Shown in pieces: positions 43,125 through 53,058 of a DNA stretch of 64,000 nucleotides. The DNA lies in the NCBI GenBank assembly GCA_002292375.1, contig DBBV01000018.1:351153-415152 (forward strand), read 5' to 3'. Below the pieces are notes generated by a model that worked only from the letters and a program-made list of their open reading frames with translations, ran no database searches and had not been told where the DNA came from. The translations under genes and the position numbers were made by a program. The number at the start of each line of letters is the position of its first letter. Position 1 is the stretch's first letter. The DNA is from Methylococcaceae bacterium UBA975. GTDB lineage: Bacteria; Pseudomonadota; Gammaproteobacteria; Methylococcales; Cycloclasticaceae.

Positions 43125-44360
43125 TTACAACTGGTTAAATAATGATAAACCCTGTACCCGCACGTAGGCTTGTTGTGCGGCTTGTAAGGCAACCACCTGT
43201 AGATTAAATCGGCTGATGGCTTCGGCCATATCAATGTCTTCAACCTGCGATTTGGTTTGTTGCATGCTCAGTATAAAGTCTTGATTAATGTCGTCTTGGC
43301 TATCAATTACGTTAAGCCTAGCGCCAATTTGTGCGCGTACATCCAACACACGGTTAAGGGCCGTGTCTAGTTGATCAAGGCGGTCATACAAGGGAATAGA
43401 CACCGGTGTTGATAGCGTTAATCCTGCCGGTGGTGTCGAGATACTCAATTTCCCTGCACCTTGTTGATCCGCCAGCAAACGAATTTGATTATTAATAACG
43501 CTCGCTGTTACATCGGTGTTACCTAGGCTTTGTTGCGTGTTGATTGCCGTTTCTAAATTTGTACTCGTCGCGTCTGTGTCTACACCGATGGGTACAGAGG
43601 TATTGCCTAGGCTGACAGTGGCGTCGTTATCAAATTCGTAATTGATGCCATTAAGGGTGATTATGTCGCCATCGGCTGGCAACGACCCCATGGTCAACAC
43701 GGCTTCTTCTTTTGCCGCCTTATTATTGGCCAAGTCGGTGGCCAAACCATACAAGGTACTGAACATGTCCTCGGGGTTGCCATTTTTATCTTTTAAATTA
43801 AAAAACACTTCGGCACCGCTGTTATTGTCAGCAAGGCTGCGATTTTCACCAATTTGAATGAGTCGCTGCCCTTGATCACCCTGATAGCTAAACGTGCCGG
43901 TTGAAGCTGAGCCGGTAAACGCTTGGGTTTGCGATTTAAAGCCTGCGTATAAGAAATCACCGTTCGCATCTTTGGTGTTAGATAAAGCCAATAATTCATC
44001 TAAGCGTTGGAACATTTCTTGTGCGATAAAGCCCCGATCCTCAGCTGTGTTGGTATCGTTAAAGCCTTGTATCGCCAGTTCTCTAACCCGTTGTATGCTA
44101 TTGGTGACGTTTTGCAAGGTGCTATCCGATAAAGACAGGCGGTTTCTGGCGTATTCAATGTTACTTTGAAATTGCTCAGTACGGCTGATCGACTGGTTTA
44201 AGTCTAAAATATACACGCTGCCCGCTGGATCGTCGGACGGAGTGAGTATCCGCTTTCCCAGGGATATTTGTTGCTGCGTTTGGTTGACCTGTGCTTGTTG
44301 AGACAAGATCGAATTGATGCCTAATTGCTGCGCCAGACTGGTGGATATTCGATTAATCAT
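43125..44360 (-). CDS. flgL: Hook-filament junction protein FlgL
   Basis: A 411-residue FlgL (HAP3). The flagellin-like N-terminus reads MINRISTSLAQQLGINSIL with QQISLGKRILTPSDDPAG; the C-terminus has FNLQVVALQAAQQAYVRVQG. The start overlaps the flgK stop by one base (TAATG). It is the last gene of the flgB-flgL run and ends at the REP array. Confidence 0.93.
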   Translation of the reverse strand: MINRISTSLAQQLGINSILSQQAQVNQTQQQISLGKRILTPSDDPAGSVYILDLNQSISRTEQFQSNIEYARNRLSLSDSTLQNVTNSIQRVRELAIQGFNDTNTAEDRGFIAQEMFQRLDELLALSNTKDANGDFLYAGFKSQTQAFTGSASTGTFSYQGDQGQRLIQIGENRSLADNNSGAEVFFNLKDKNGNPEDMFSTLYGLATDLANNKAAKEEAVLTMGSLPADGDIITLNGINYEFDNDATVSLGNTSVPIGVDTDATSTNLETAINTQQSLGNTDVTASVINNQIRLLADQQGAGKLSISTPPAGLTLSTPVSIPLYDRLDQLDTALNRVLDVRAQIGARLNVIDSQDDINQDFILSMQQTKSQVEDIDMAEAISRFNLQVVALQAAQQAYVRVQGLSLFNQL

Positions 44361-46276
44361 TACCTAAATACTCCGATTAGCGTATCAAAAACCGTACGGG
44401 AGGTCAGCACCACTTGGCTGGCCGCTTGGTAAGCTTGCTGGAAACGAATTAATTGCGCCGCCTCTTCATCTAAATTAACCCCACTAGCGGAGGCCCTAGA
44501 ACTGACCGTTTGCGCCAACAAGCCCTTTTGCGCTGACCCATTAACTTCCGCCGCTTGAGTCCGTCGACCCACATCGGCGACTATTTGGCCATACACATCT
44601 TGAAAGCTTGCCGTGCCTGCTGACAAGGTATTGTTTGTTTGTAAGCCTGCTAATAGCAGCATATTTCTATTGTCACCCACACCACCAGCGTTATCTTGCA
44701 GGCTAAAACTATCGCCATCGGCTGGTTGTCCTTTTAAGCTAAAACTAATATCACCAAAACCGGCAACATTGACACTGTAGCTGTCACCATTGTTAACGGC
44801 TGGGTCATACGCTAAAGCAAGGGGCGCCCCAGTGACACCATTAACGGTATATTGCTGTAGCGTGGCATCGTAATCAAGCGTGACATTGGCGGTTAAGCTT
44901 GCGCTTGCTAAGTTGTTTAGCGTTATGCCGGTAATACTTCCACTACCTGAATTACTCGCGCTGGCTTGAGTTACCACCGGTAAAGCGGCCGCTATATCAC
45001 GTGCCTCGGTAATGGCTAAATTAAAATTACTGGCCGCTTCACGTGTGGGTCGTAATCGATAACTATTCGCCCCCGCACCTAAAGCAGAAAAATCGTAATT
45101 AACGCCATCAACGATGGTTGAATTTTCAGTCAACAAACCGGTAGTTTGAACGTTATCGGATAAGCGCGTAATGGTGTAATTGGTTCCATCAGATACGAAG
45201 TTATAATCGCTTGTAGTGACCGCCGAAATATCGACAAAACTTGCCGCTAGGGTATCCGTACCGCTGAGTTGAACGGGACTTACTACCGGTTGACTAAAAA
45301 AACTTAAACCTTGTTGTCCATCTAAATCAACACCATTTGAATGTTGCTCGTTAACGGCAAACGATAAACCCACCGCCACTAAGCCAAGCGAATTAATCGC
45401 CGGGTCGAGCACTTCATCCCTAAATCGTAAGGTTCCGCCTACTTCGCCACCAGTCATAAACTGGGTAACGACAAGCGAGTTGTTGCCTTGTTGAAAAACA
45501 ACATCCACCGCACCTGGGTCAAAACCTTTTTGTTGTAAGGCCAGGGTATTGTATTCGGAGCCTAATACTAAAGACTGACCACTACCGATAAACACATTAA
45601 GCGCACCGTTTTCTTGCGGATTGGTATTAACGTTGGTCAGTTCTGATAATTGATCAATTAAACGGTCGCGTTGATCAAGCAAATCATTTGGTGGCTGGCC
45701 ACCGGCCAAACCTGTGGCTAATACGATTTTTTCATTCAGCGTTGCGATACTTTTTGAAATACCGTTAATTTCAATCAGATTACTTTGTAAGGCGCCGTTT
45801 ATTTGACTGGTAAGCTCATTAAACAACCGATCTAAACTGCCAAACCTGTTTTCTATAACCTCACCTTCGGTCATTAAAACCTGACGTGCTGGGATTGATG
45901 TTGGGTCGTCTGCCACCGCTTGCACGGCGTTAAAAAAGTCTTGTAGTGCAGAGCTTAATCCAATGTTTTGATTCGCCAACACACTATCCACTTGAGTAGC
46001 AAAGCTTAGGTACGCATCAAGTTCACTTGATGCTGAACTACTGCTTCTAAATTGACTGGTTAAAAACGAGTCATAAGCTCTAGACACGGTTGAGGTGGTC
46101 ACGCCCGAGCCAATAAAACCGGCACCGCTTAACTGTGGGTTTTGCGCCTGCAGATCGACCAGTTGCCGACTGTAACCCTCCGTCGCAACGTTAGCAATAT
46201 TATGGCCCGTGGTGTTTAGTACATTCCTAAACGCCGTTAAGCCAGATAAGCCTGTTAATAAAAGATCACCGGCCAT
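44360..46276 (-). CDS. flgK: Hook-filament junction protein FlgK
   Basis: A 638-residue FlgK (HAP1), longer than the 547 residues of E. coli because of an expanded middle region. The N-terminal rod/hook motif is TGLSGLTAFRNVLNTTGHNIANVATEGYSRQ; the C-terminal part is SGVNLDEEAAQLIRFQQAYQAASQVV. A probable sigma28 promoter overlaps the end of flgJ, 61 bp upstream of the start. Confidence 0.93.
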   Translation of the reverse strand: MAGDLLLTGLSGLTAFRNVLNTTGHNIANVATEGYSRQLVDLQAQNPQLSGAGFIGSGVTTSTVSRAYDSFLTSQFRSSSSASSELDAYLSFATQVDSVLANQNIGLSSALQDFFNAVQAVADDPTSIPARQVLMTEGEVIENRFGSLDRLFNELTSQINGALQSNLIEINGISKSIATLNEKIVLATGLAGGQPPNDLLDQRDRLIDQLSELTNVNTNPQENGALNVFIGSGQSLVLGSEYNTLALQQKGFDPGAVDVVFQQGNNSLVVTQFMTGGEVGGTLRFRDEVLDPAINSLGLVAVGLSFAVNEQHSNGVDLDGQQGLSFFSQPVVSPVQLSGTDTLAASFVDISAVTTSDYNFVSDGTNYTITRLSDNVQTTGLLTENSTIVDGVNYDFSALGAGANSYRLRPTREAASNFNLAITEARDIAAALPVVTQASASNSGSGSITGITLNNLASASLTANVTLDYDATLQQYTVNGVTGAPLALAYDPAVNNGDSYSVNVAGFGDISFSLKGQPADGDSFSLQDNAGGVGDNRNMLLLAGLQTNNTLSAGTASFQDVYGQIVADVGRRTQAAEVNGSAQKGLLAQTVSSRASASGVNLDEEAAQLIRFQQAYQAASQVVLTSRTVFDTLIGVFR

Positions 46277-46329
46277 GGTTTTTACTTTTTAAACGTTGTT
46301 TATTCATAATTAAGCGTTCCGTCCTGTAT

Positions 46330-46356
46330 GTATCGGCCTAAGCCGCTAAATCTGAA
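46330..46356 (-). promoter_or_regulatory. Possible sigma28 promoter of flgKL
   Basis: On the minus strand TTCAGATT, 11 bp, then GCCGATAC. The -10 is an excellent FliA match and identical to that of fliC; the -35 is weaker. It overlaps the flgJ stop and points to flgK, whose products are late flagellar proteins. Confidence 0.55.
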
Positions 46357-47273
46357 GTTTGCGTGGGTTTAGCTGACTGTAAAGACAACTGTTCACGATT
46401 TAAAATAGAGAGGATTTTTTGCGCGTACATTGGGTCGGTGGCATAACCCGCTTTTTGCAAGCCTTTGACAAAGCCTTCATTAGAATCTACCTTTGATAAG
46501 GCATCTTGGTACCGAGGATTTTGTTTTAAGAACTGTACGTAGTCGTTAAAGCTTTCGGCATAGCTATCATACGCACGGAAGGTGGCTTGTTTTTTAGAGG
46601 CTACACCATTTTCATATTCGACAGTTTGCACGGACACTGTCTTCCCTTCCCAACCACGAGACGCTTTGATACCGAACAAATTATGGCTACTTTGCCCTGC
46701 TTTGTTCTGCATCACATGTTTGCCCCAGCCGGTTTCTAATGCCGACTGTGCCAGCAATACTTTTGCATCAACACCCAATTCTTGTGCTGCTTGTTGTGCT
46801 TGTGGCCACATTTTTTTGATGAAGTCTTCTGGTGAATTGATTTTTCCGCTGAGCTGATTGTTTTTTTCTACCGTTACTTCTTGTAATGCGCCTTGCATGC
46901 GTCGCACAGAAAATTCACGGTAATCAGCCAAACCCATACCGGCTGTTACCTCTTTACCCTTTGACTGACCACCCATTTGCTGAACAATCATATCGGCTAG
47001 ACCTAAATTGCCACGCTTGGATAAATCGAGTGAGATTTGATCGTCGTACATCGACTCATAAAACTTCGTTTTTTCGCCATCGATTAATTCTGAATCCGGC
47101 ACGGTCTCGCGCATGCTCTTTAACATCATTTTTAAAAACACGGTTTCAAACTGACGTGCTACTTCTTCAAGGGCTTGTTGCTTTTCACCTTTGCCCCCAC
47201 CGGCTTTCGCTTTTAATTGCGCTAAGCCGTTAAAGTCTGCATAAATATCTGCTTGTGAGCTTGTGATACTCAT
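46338..47273 (-). CDS. flgJ: Flagellar rod assembly protein/muramidase FlgJ
   Basis: A 311-residue bifunctional FlgJ. The N-terminal rod-capping domain contains VARQFETVFLKMMLKSMRETVPD (in part: QFETVFLKMMLKSMR) and YESMYDDQISLDLSKRG; the C-terminal GH73 domain has SALETGWGKHV with the catalytic Glu, LFGIKASRGWEGK and FRAYDSYAESFNDYVQFL. It digests peptidoglycan for rod passage. The start overlaps the flgI stop by one base. Confidence 0.95.
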   Translation of the reverse strand: MSITSSQADIYADFNGLAQLKAKAGGGKGEKQQALEEVARQFETVFLKMMLKSMRETVPDSELIDGEKTKFYESMYDDQISLDLSKRGNLGLADMIVQQMGGQSKGKEVTAGMGLADYREFSVRRMQGALQEVTVEKNNQLSGKINSPEDFIKKMWPQAQQAAQELGVDAKVLLAQSALETGWGKHVMQNKAGQSSHNLFGIKASRGWEGKTVSVQTVEYENGVASKKQATFRAYDSYAESFNDYVQFLKQNPRYQDALSKVDSNEGFVKGLQKAGYATDPMYAQKILSILNREQLSLQSAKPTQTSDLAA

Positions 47274-48376
47274 TAGATAACGATTAGCTCCGCAGTTAAT
47301 GCACCAGCGCTTTTTAAAGCTTCAAGAATGGCGACCAGGTCACTGGGGCCTGCACCCACTTGGTTAACGGCACGTACAATCTCGTCCAATGAAACACCGG
47401 GGTCAAAGACAAACATACGCTTATCTTCTTCGCTAATAACCAGTTCTGATTGCGCCGTTACAACAGTGTCACCAGCGGCTAAAGCATTGGGTTGGCTGAC
47501 GGCTGTGTTTTCATTTATGGTAACCGTTAAGTTGCCGTGTGAAACCGCAGCGGGCCGCACCTTAACTTGATTATTAATCACCACCGTACCGGTTCTTGAG
47601 TTAATGATGATACGTGCGGCAGACTGCGCGGGGCGTACTTCAAGGTTTTCTAGTAAGGACATAAAGGCAACCCGTTGAGCTGGGTCACGCGGCATGTTTA
47701 CCTTAATACTGCCACCATTAACAGAATGTGAGGTTTGCGGTCCAACAGCCGTATTAATTGACTCCGCTAAGCGATTAGCCGTGGTGAAATCGAAGGTATG
47801 CAGGTTTAGTGTTAGCGTGCTGCCTTCATTAAACGGGCTATACACGGCGCGCTCTACAGAAGCACCATTGGGGATATTGCCAACCGTCGGGATGTTAACA
47901 CTCACCTTTGAACCATCGGCACCTGAGGCACTTAAACCACCAACAATAAGGTTGCCTTGGGCGACCGCATAAATCTGACCGTCAGCCCCTTTGAGGGGTG
48001 ACATTAATAAGCTACCGCCACGCAAGCTGCTGGCTTCACCGATCGCATTTACCGTCACGTCAATTTGTTGCCCTGGGCTGGCAAACGCTGGCAATGAGGC
48101 ATGGATAATAACCGCTGCGACATTTTTAGATTTGATTTGCACCGTAGACGGGATTTTGACTCCCATTTGGCTCAACATACTGCGTAAGCTTTGCGAGGTA
48201 AAGTCACCCGACTTTACCTTGTCGCCGGTACCGTTTAGACCGACTACCACGCCATAACCAACCAATTGGTTAGAACGAACGCCAGTAATCGAGGCCAAGT
48301 CTTTAATCCGTTCTGCTTGTACCTGACCGCTGGCAACAATAAGAAGGGTGATAATGAGTGTGATTTTATTGATCAT
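47273..48376 (-). CDS. flgI: Flagellar P-ring protein FlgI
   Basis: A 367-residue P-ring protein with a signal peptide ending VASGQVQAERIKD. Conserved segments: RSNQLVGYGVVVGLNGTGDK, GGSLLMSPLKGADGQIYAVAQG and FDPGVSLDEIVRAVNQVGAGPSDL. It is encoded 9 bp after flgH. Confidence 0.95.
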   Translation of the reverse strand: MINKITLIITLLIVASGQVQAERIKDLASITGVRSNQLVGYGVVVGLNGTGDKVKSGDFTSQSLRSMLSQMGVKIPSTVQIKSKNVAAVIIHASLPAFASPGQQIDVTVNAIGEASSLRGGSLLMSPLKGADGQIYAVAQGNLIVGGLSASGADGSKVSVNIPTVGNIPNGASVERAVYSPFNEGSTLTLNLHTFDFTTANRLAESINTAVGPQTSHSVNGGSIKVNMPRDPAQRVAFMSLLENLEVRPAQSAARIIINSRTGTVVINNQVKVRPAAVSHGNLTVTINENTAVSQPNALAAGDTVVTAQSELVISEEDKRMFVFDPGVSLDEIVRAVNQVGAGPSDLVAILEALKSAGALTAELIVI

Positions 48377-48385
48377 AAGTAATCC

Positions 48386-49066
48386 TTAGAACGGGAACAC
48401 CGCACTGATAAAGAACCGGGCTAACCAGCCCATTTTATTGGCGTCGGCAAGTGCGCCTTCACCGGTATACATAATGGTGGCATCGGCTATTTTGGTTGAT
48501 TCAACGCTATTGTCTGGATTGATATCGGTTGGCCGCACGATGCCTGACAACCGAATATATTCATTGCCTTGATTTAAGCGAACGCGTTTTTCACCACGTA
48601 TTCTTAAGTAACCATTTGGCAACACATCAATCACACTGACGGTGATATTGCCGCTTAAGCTGTTATTTTGGGTGCTCTCAGACTCGCCAGCGAAATCGCT
48701 GCCGGAGGCAAGGCTGGTATTAAAATTTAAACCAAAACGTGAGGGGTCAACATCGCCTAAAATAGTTGGTACTGAAACAGATGTTGAATTATCTTTTTTG
48801 ATATCCGTATCAGCTTGCTTTTTAGCGTTGGTTTTTTCCACTAAGTTAATGGTCAAAATATCACCAATTCTGCGTGCCCTAATGTCTTCAAATAAACGAA
48901 TTTCGGACCCTGCTTGGTAAATTGAGCCGTTATTACTTTGCGGCATTTGATACGTAACTGGCTCAGATGGCGCATACTCTGGATCGTGCCGGGGTTTCCC
49001 CATGTTATCCATCATCGCGCAACCGGACGTTAGCGTTAACAAAACAAAAAGGCTGATAAATTTCAT
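48386..49066 (-). CDS. flgH: Flagellar L-ring lipoprotein FlgH
   Basis: A 226-residue outer-membrane lipoprotein with lipobox LTLTSGC (Cys near residue 16). Conserved: GSIYQAG, LFEDIRARRIGDILTINLVE and NGYLRIRGEKRVRLNQGNEYIRLSG. The ATG at 49066 lies 8 bases from AAGGAG; a GTG one codon upstream is also possible. FlgH forms the L-ring around the rod. Confidence 0.95.
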   Translation of the reverse strand: MKFISLFVLLTLTSGCAMMDNMGKPRHDPEYAPSEPVTYQMPQSNNGSIYQAGSEIRLFEDIRARRIGDILTINLVEKTNAKKQADTDIKKDNSTSVSVPTILGDVDPSRFGLNFNTSLASGSDFAGESESTQNNSLSGNITVSVIDVLPNGYLRIRGEKRVRLNQGNEYIRLSGIVRPTDINPDNSVESTKIADATIMYTGEGALADANKMGWLARFFISAVFPF

Positions 49067-49081
49067 CACGTTAGCTCCTTT

Positions 49082-49870
49082 TTACAAGTCCTGCATCAAA
49101 CGTTGTAGCATTTGATCAGCGTTAGAAATGGCTTTGGAATTCATTTCATAAGCGCGCTGCGTTTCTATCATGCTAACCAACTCTTCTACTACGTTAACAT
49201 TGGAAGTTTCGAGCGAACCTGACGATAAAATTCCTACGCCTGTTTGCCCGGGTGTTGTTACCGTTGGGCTACCACTGGATAACGACTCTCTAAACTGGTT
49301 TTCACCGATGGGGTCTAAACCCGTCGGATTAATAAAATCGGCCAGGGTAATGCTGCCTACTTGGCTAGGCGCCGTTGCGCCCGGTTGTAATACAGACACG
49401 GTGCCATCAACCCCAATAGTGACACTCAATGCATCACTCGGAATACTGATAGATGGTTCTAACGGGTAACCACCTGCCGTTACCATTTGTCCATCACCGT
49501 CTAGTTTAAAACTGCCATCACGGGAGTATGTAATACTGCCATCTGGGCGTAATATTTGGAAAAACCCCCGTCCATTAACGGCTAAATCCAATGAATTGCC
49601 TGTTTGTTGAATACTGCCTTGGGTATGTGTTTTTTCGGTCGCAACGGTGCGTACACCGGTACCAATTTGTAACCCTGTGGGTAAGGTGGTGTCTTGTGAT
49701 GACTGCGCACCAACTTGACGAACATTTTGATAGAGTAAGTCTTCAAAAATAGCACGTGATTTTTTAAAGCCCGTGGTGTTAACGTTGGCTAAATTATTAG
49801 AAATAACTGCCATTCGGGTTTGTTGAGCCTCTAAGCCCGTTTTACTGATCCACATTGATGCTGTTGACAT
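49082..49870 (-). CDS. flgG: Distal rod protein FlgG
   Basis: A 262-residue rod protein of canonical length. It begins with WISKTGLEAQQTRMAVISNNLANVNTTGFKKSRA (in part: the ISNNLANVNTTGFK hallmark), has FEDLLYQ, and ends SNVNVVEELVSMIETQRAYEMNSKAIS. It is 12 bp from flgH and 9 bp from flgF. Confidence 0.95.
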   Translation of the reverse strand: MSTASMWISKTGLEAQQTRMAVISNNLANVNTTGFKKSRAIFEDLLYQNVRQVGAQSSQDTTLPTGLQIGTGVRTVATEKTHTQGSIQQTGNSLDLAVNGRGFFQILRPDGSITYSRDGSFKLDGDGQMVTAGGYPLEPSISIPSDALSVTIGVDGTVSVLQPGATAPSQVGSITLADFINPTGLDPIGENQFRESLSSGSPTVTTPGQTGVGILSSGSLETSNVNVVEELVSMIETQRAYEMNSKAISNADQMLQRLMQDL

Positions 49871-49879
49871 ACTCTTCTC

Positions 49880-50620
49880 CTATCCTATGCGCATGAGTTG
49901 TGCGCTAGCGGCTTCGTTATCGCTTACTGTTTTCATCATTTTGACTTGCATTTCAAAGTTTCTAGCTAGCTCTATCATGCTCACCATCGCATCAACTACG
50001 CTAACATTGCTGCCTTCTATTGCACCCGATACTAATCGTACTTCGGCACTTACTTCGGTCTCTAAACCGCTTTTTAGTCTGAACAAACCGTCCTTACCTT
50101 TAACCATGTCGGCTACTTCTGGGTTAACCAATTTAATCCTATCAACCGCTGACAAAGTTGCTGCCGTGTCACCTAATGGGATCACACTGATGGTACCGTC
50201 ACTGCCGATTTCCATCTTTGCTGACTCTGGCAAGGTGACTGGGCCACCACCGCCCAAAACGGGCAAACCTGTTCCTGTGGTTAATAAACCATTGGGGGTT
50301 AACCGCAGATCACCCGCACGGGTATACGCTTCGCTGCCATCGTCTGCTTGTACGGCGATCCAACCTTGGCCTTTGATAGCGACGTCAAGTTCACGCCCCG
50401 TTTCTTGCATGGTTCCCGTAATAAAATCAATACCTGGACGTTCGGCCATTGTGTAGACATGGGAAGGAAGCCCTGGACCAAAAACCGGCATGCTACGAAA
50501 TTGCGATAAGTCTGCCTTAAAACCCGTGGTATTAGCGTTTGCCAAATTATGCGAATTGACCGCTTGCGCGACCATCGCTTGTTTGGCCCCACTCATTGCT
50601 ACGTAAAGACTGCTATCCAT
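49880..50620 (-). CDS. flgF: Proximal rod protein FlgF
   Basis: A 246-residue FlgF. It begins MDSSLYVAMSGAKQAMVAQA, with SHNLANANTTGFKADL and the C-terminal EGSNVSVVDAMVSMIELARNFEMQ. Normal length and place between flgE and flgG. Confidence 0.95.
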   Translation of the reverse strand: MDSSLYVAMSGAKQAMVAQAVNSHNLANANTTGFKADLSQFRSMPVFGPGLPSHVYTMAERPGIDFITGTMQETGRELDVAIKGQGWIAVQADDGSEAYTRAGDLRLTPNGLLTTGTGLPVLGGGGPVTLPESAKMEIGSDGTISVIPLGDTAATLSAVDRIKLVNPEVADMVKGKDGLFRLKSGLETEVSAEVRLVSGAIEGSNVSVVDAMVSMIELARNFEMQVKMMKTVSDNEAASAQLMRIG

Positions 50621-50647
50621 GGTAATTCTCTCTTAGCCTAATTTAAA

Positions 50648-51931
50648 TTAACGAATATTAATGATGGCTTGTTGAATTGTGTCTTGGGTGGATATTGCTT
50701 GTGCATTGGCCTGGAAGTTACGTTGTGACGTAATCAAATTAACCAACTGGGTAGCAATATCAACGTTAGATGCCTCAAGCGCACCCGATTGGATAGAACC
50801 AAACCCTGCGGTACCTGCTGCGCCAATGATTTTATCGCCAGAGGTAAAGGTTTCACCCCAACTGGTATCACCTAACTGACGCAGTCCTTGTGTGTTTGGA
50901 AATGTTGCCAGTGCGACTTGCCCTAGCAAATCTGATTGACCGTTGGTATACCGTGCGAACACCACACCTGTTTGATCAATCTCTATACCGCTCAAACGGC
51001 CAGAGGCAAAACCATCTTGACTTAAACCATTCACCGCAAAGCCACCACCGTATTGTGTGGTGTCGGAATAATCGAAACTCAGGGCTAAAGCACTGGCACC
51101 ATTGCCCAATGTTAATCCATCAAACGGAACAATACTGCTAGCAGTTGTGCCCGTCGTGGTTGTAATGTCTTGGAAAGAACCCAAGCCATCAAAGGTCATG
51201 GTAAAAAAGTTGTCTGCACCAGCGTTCATTGTCAACTCGTTACCGTCTACGTACGTATAAACCTGCCATTCATTGGCACTTGGGTCGCTGGCAACGTAGT
51301 ACATGGTGGCTGGAGAACCATTACCCAATGAATCATAAACTGTTGTTGAGGTGGAGTGATTAAAGGTATCCGCATCAATGATGCTAAATTCTGATGGATC
51401 AATTGGGAACGTTGTATAGCGCGATGGAATAGTTTCTTGCGCGTTTAAATTAATCGTTGGCACCACATTCTCTGTAGCGGCCGGTGCGGAGTCACCCGTG
51501 CTTAGTTCTAGAGACGAAATAGCACCCGTATTAAACGTACCGTTATTATTCGGTGGGAAAATTTGCAGTGCTCGCCCCGAACTATCAACTACAAAACCTT
51601 CTCTGTCCGTTGTAAACGAACCGGCTCTAGTAAATGATTGCGCACCGTCATCATCGACCACAAAAAAACCTTCGCCGTTGATCGCTAAATCAAGGTTACT
51701 AGTTGTAAATTCAATGTTGCCTTGGCTAAATTGCTGCGAAATACTCGCTACGCGGACACCACTACCGGGTGTATTGCCTGAAACACCGGTAAATGTGGTA
51801 GCGAACACATCAACAAACTCTACCCTTGATTCCTTAAAGCCCGTTGTAGCTGAGTTGGCAATATTATTACCCACCACAGAAAGATCGGTTGATGCTGCAT
51901 CTAAACCACTTAAAGAAGTACGAAATGACAT
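50648..51931 (-). CDS. flgE: Flagellar hook protein FlgE
   Basis: A 427-residue hook protein. N-terminal SGLDAASTDLSVVGNNIANSATTGFKESR (in part: VGNNIANSATTGFK), the hook-specific middle region, and C-terminal ALEASNVDIATQLVNLITSQRNFQANAQA. An AGGAG ribosome-binding site precedes the start. It follows flgD by 15 bp. Confidence 0.95.
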   Translation of the reverse strand: MSFRTSLSGLDAASTDLSVVGNNIANSATTGFKESRVEFVDVFATTFTGVSGNTPGSGVRVASISQQFSQGNIEFTTSNLDLAINGEGFFVVDDDGAQSFTRAGSFTTDREGFVVDSSGRALQIFPPNNNGTFNTGAISSLELSTGDSAPAATENVVPTINLNAQETIPSRYTTFPIDPSEFSIIDADTFNHSTSTTVYDSLGNGSPATMYYVASDPSANEWQVYTYVDGNELTMNAGADNFFTMTFDGLGSFQDITTTTGTTASSIVPFDGLTLGNGASALALSFDYSDTTQYGGGFAVNGLSQDGFASGRLSGIEIDQTGVVFARYTNGQSDLLGQVALATFPNTQGLRQLGDTSWGETFTSGDKIIGAAGTAGFGSIQSGALEASNVDIATQLVNLITSQRNFQANAQAISTQDTIQQAIINIR

Positions 51932-51946
51932 AATATTCTCCTAAAA

Positions 51947-52624
51947 TTAAAAAATTCGACTGACATTACTGAAATCAACACTGCCTAAACCGGCAAGATT
52001 TAGCTGCAAACCCCTACCTGGGCCGCCTAATGTGACGCTTTCAACATCTACCAATAATTGGGTATCTAGCTCAAAGTTTTGACCGTCAATCCGCGCTATC
52101 GCGTCCACGTTATATTGGCCTGCTGGTGCTATACCCCCATTATTCAGGCTACCGTCCCATTTGAATGGCACAGGGCCTGCCGCCTGTGTGCCCAATGAAA
52201 TGGTTTTTATTAGCTCACCGTTTTGATTTGAAATATTAATGGACACATCAGGTGAGCTGGCTGGTAGCGTTACCTCACCTTCAATCGCCCCGCCTTCATT
52301 TAGAACGCCATTTTGTAGCGGCACAATCACTCGTCGCCCTACTAAGTTAGAAGCTTGTAATGCCTGATCATTAGCAACAGACGAAGCGAACTCTGAGAAC
52401 GATGTTTGTAAATCGCCAATGCCTGAGACGGTACTAAATTGAGCGATCTGGCCTAAAAATGCACCACTGTCCATGGGGTCTAAGGGGTCTTGGTTTTTAA
52501 GCTGGGTGACCATCAGTTCTAGAAAGTCCGCCTGACCTAGGTCGCCGTCTTTTTTGGCTTTATCGGTTTGGGTTTGTTTTGCTAAACCAAGCCCCTGTAA
52601 AGTGTTGAAATCGATTTCAGACAT
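51947..52624 (-). CDS. flgD: Hook assembly protein FlgD
   Basis: A 225-residue hook-capping protein: QADFLELMVTQLKNQDPLDPMDSGAFLGQIAQFSTV (in part: FLELMVTQLKNQDPLDP), the FLG-type Ig-like segment FKWDGSLNNGGIAPAGQYNVDA and a C-terminal Tudor-like part. It is encoded 12 bp after flgC. Confidence 0.95.
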   Translation of the reverse strand: MSEIDFNTLQGLGLAKQTQTDKAKKDGDLGQADFLELMVTQLKNQDPLDPMDSGAFLGQIAQFSTVSGIGDLQTSFSEFASSVANDQALQASNLVGRRVIVPLQNGVLNEGGAIEGEVTLPASSPDVSINISNQNGELIKTISLGTQAAGPVPFKWDGSLNNGGIAPAGQYNVDAIARIDGQNFELDTQLLVDVESVTLGGPGRGLQLNLAGLGSVDFSNVSRIF

Positions 52625-52636
52625 ATCAGTTCTCCG

Positions 52637-53056
52637 TTATTGACCGATTTTTAAGGTTTGTTGTAAGAGTTGTTTTGCCGTATTAAGCATCTCAACGTTA
52701 TTTTGATAACTGCGACTGGCTGACATCATATTGGCCATTTCCTCGACCACATTGACGTTCGGCTTAAAAATATAACCGTCTGCATTAGCCATTGGGTGCT
52801 GGGGTGCATATTCTTGACGTAACGGTGCCTGACTTTCTACGACACCCAGTACTTGAACACCCTTGGCCGAATCAGCTTGAGCTTTCATTGAGTTTTGCAG
52901 TACGGTAGCGAAAACCGGTTGACGGGCGCGGTATGTTTCATTAGAGCTGCTGCTCGTAGTGTTCGCGTTGGCCATGTTACTGGCCACTATATTAAGACGC
53001 GTCGTTTGTGCGCTCATACCGCTACCTGCAATATCAAAAATACTATATAGAGACAT
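52637..53056 (-). CDS. flgC: Proximal rod protein FlgC
   Basis: A 139-residue rod protein: SIFDIAGSGMSAQTTRLNIVASNMANANTT and the C-terminal PNVNVVEEMANMMSASRSYQNNVEMLN (shown here in family-defining parts NIVASNMANA and VEEMANMMSASRSYQ). It starts 2 bp after flgB ends. Confidence 0.95.
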   Translation of the reverse strand: MSLYSIFDIAGSGMSAQTTRLNIVASNMANANTTSSSSNETYRARQPVFATVLQNSMKAQADSAKGVQVLGVVESQAPLRQEYAPQHPMANADGYIFKPNVNVVEEMANMMSASRSYQNNVEMLNTAKQLLQQTLKIGQ

Positions 53057-53058
53057 GG

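Noticed and set aside
49887..50456. Long open frame antisense to flgF (and others opposite flgE, flgI and fliD)
   Set aside because: They lie fully opposite well-conserved flagellar genes, have no family motifs and follow from the codon use of the true genes.
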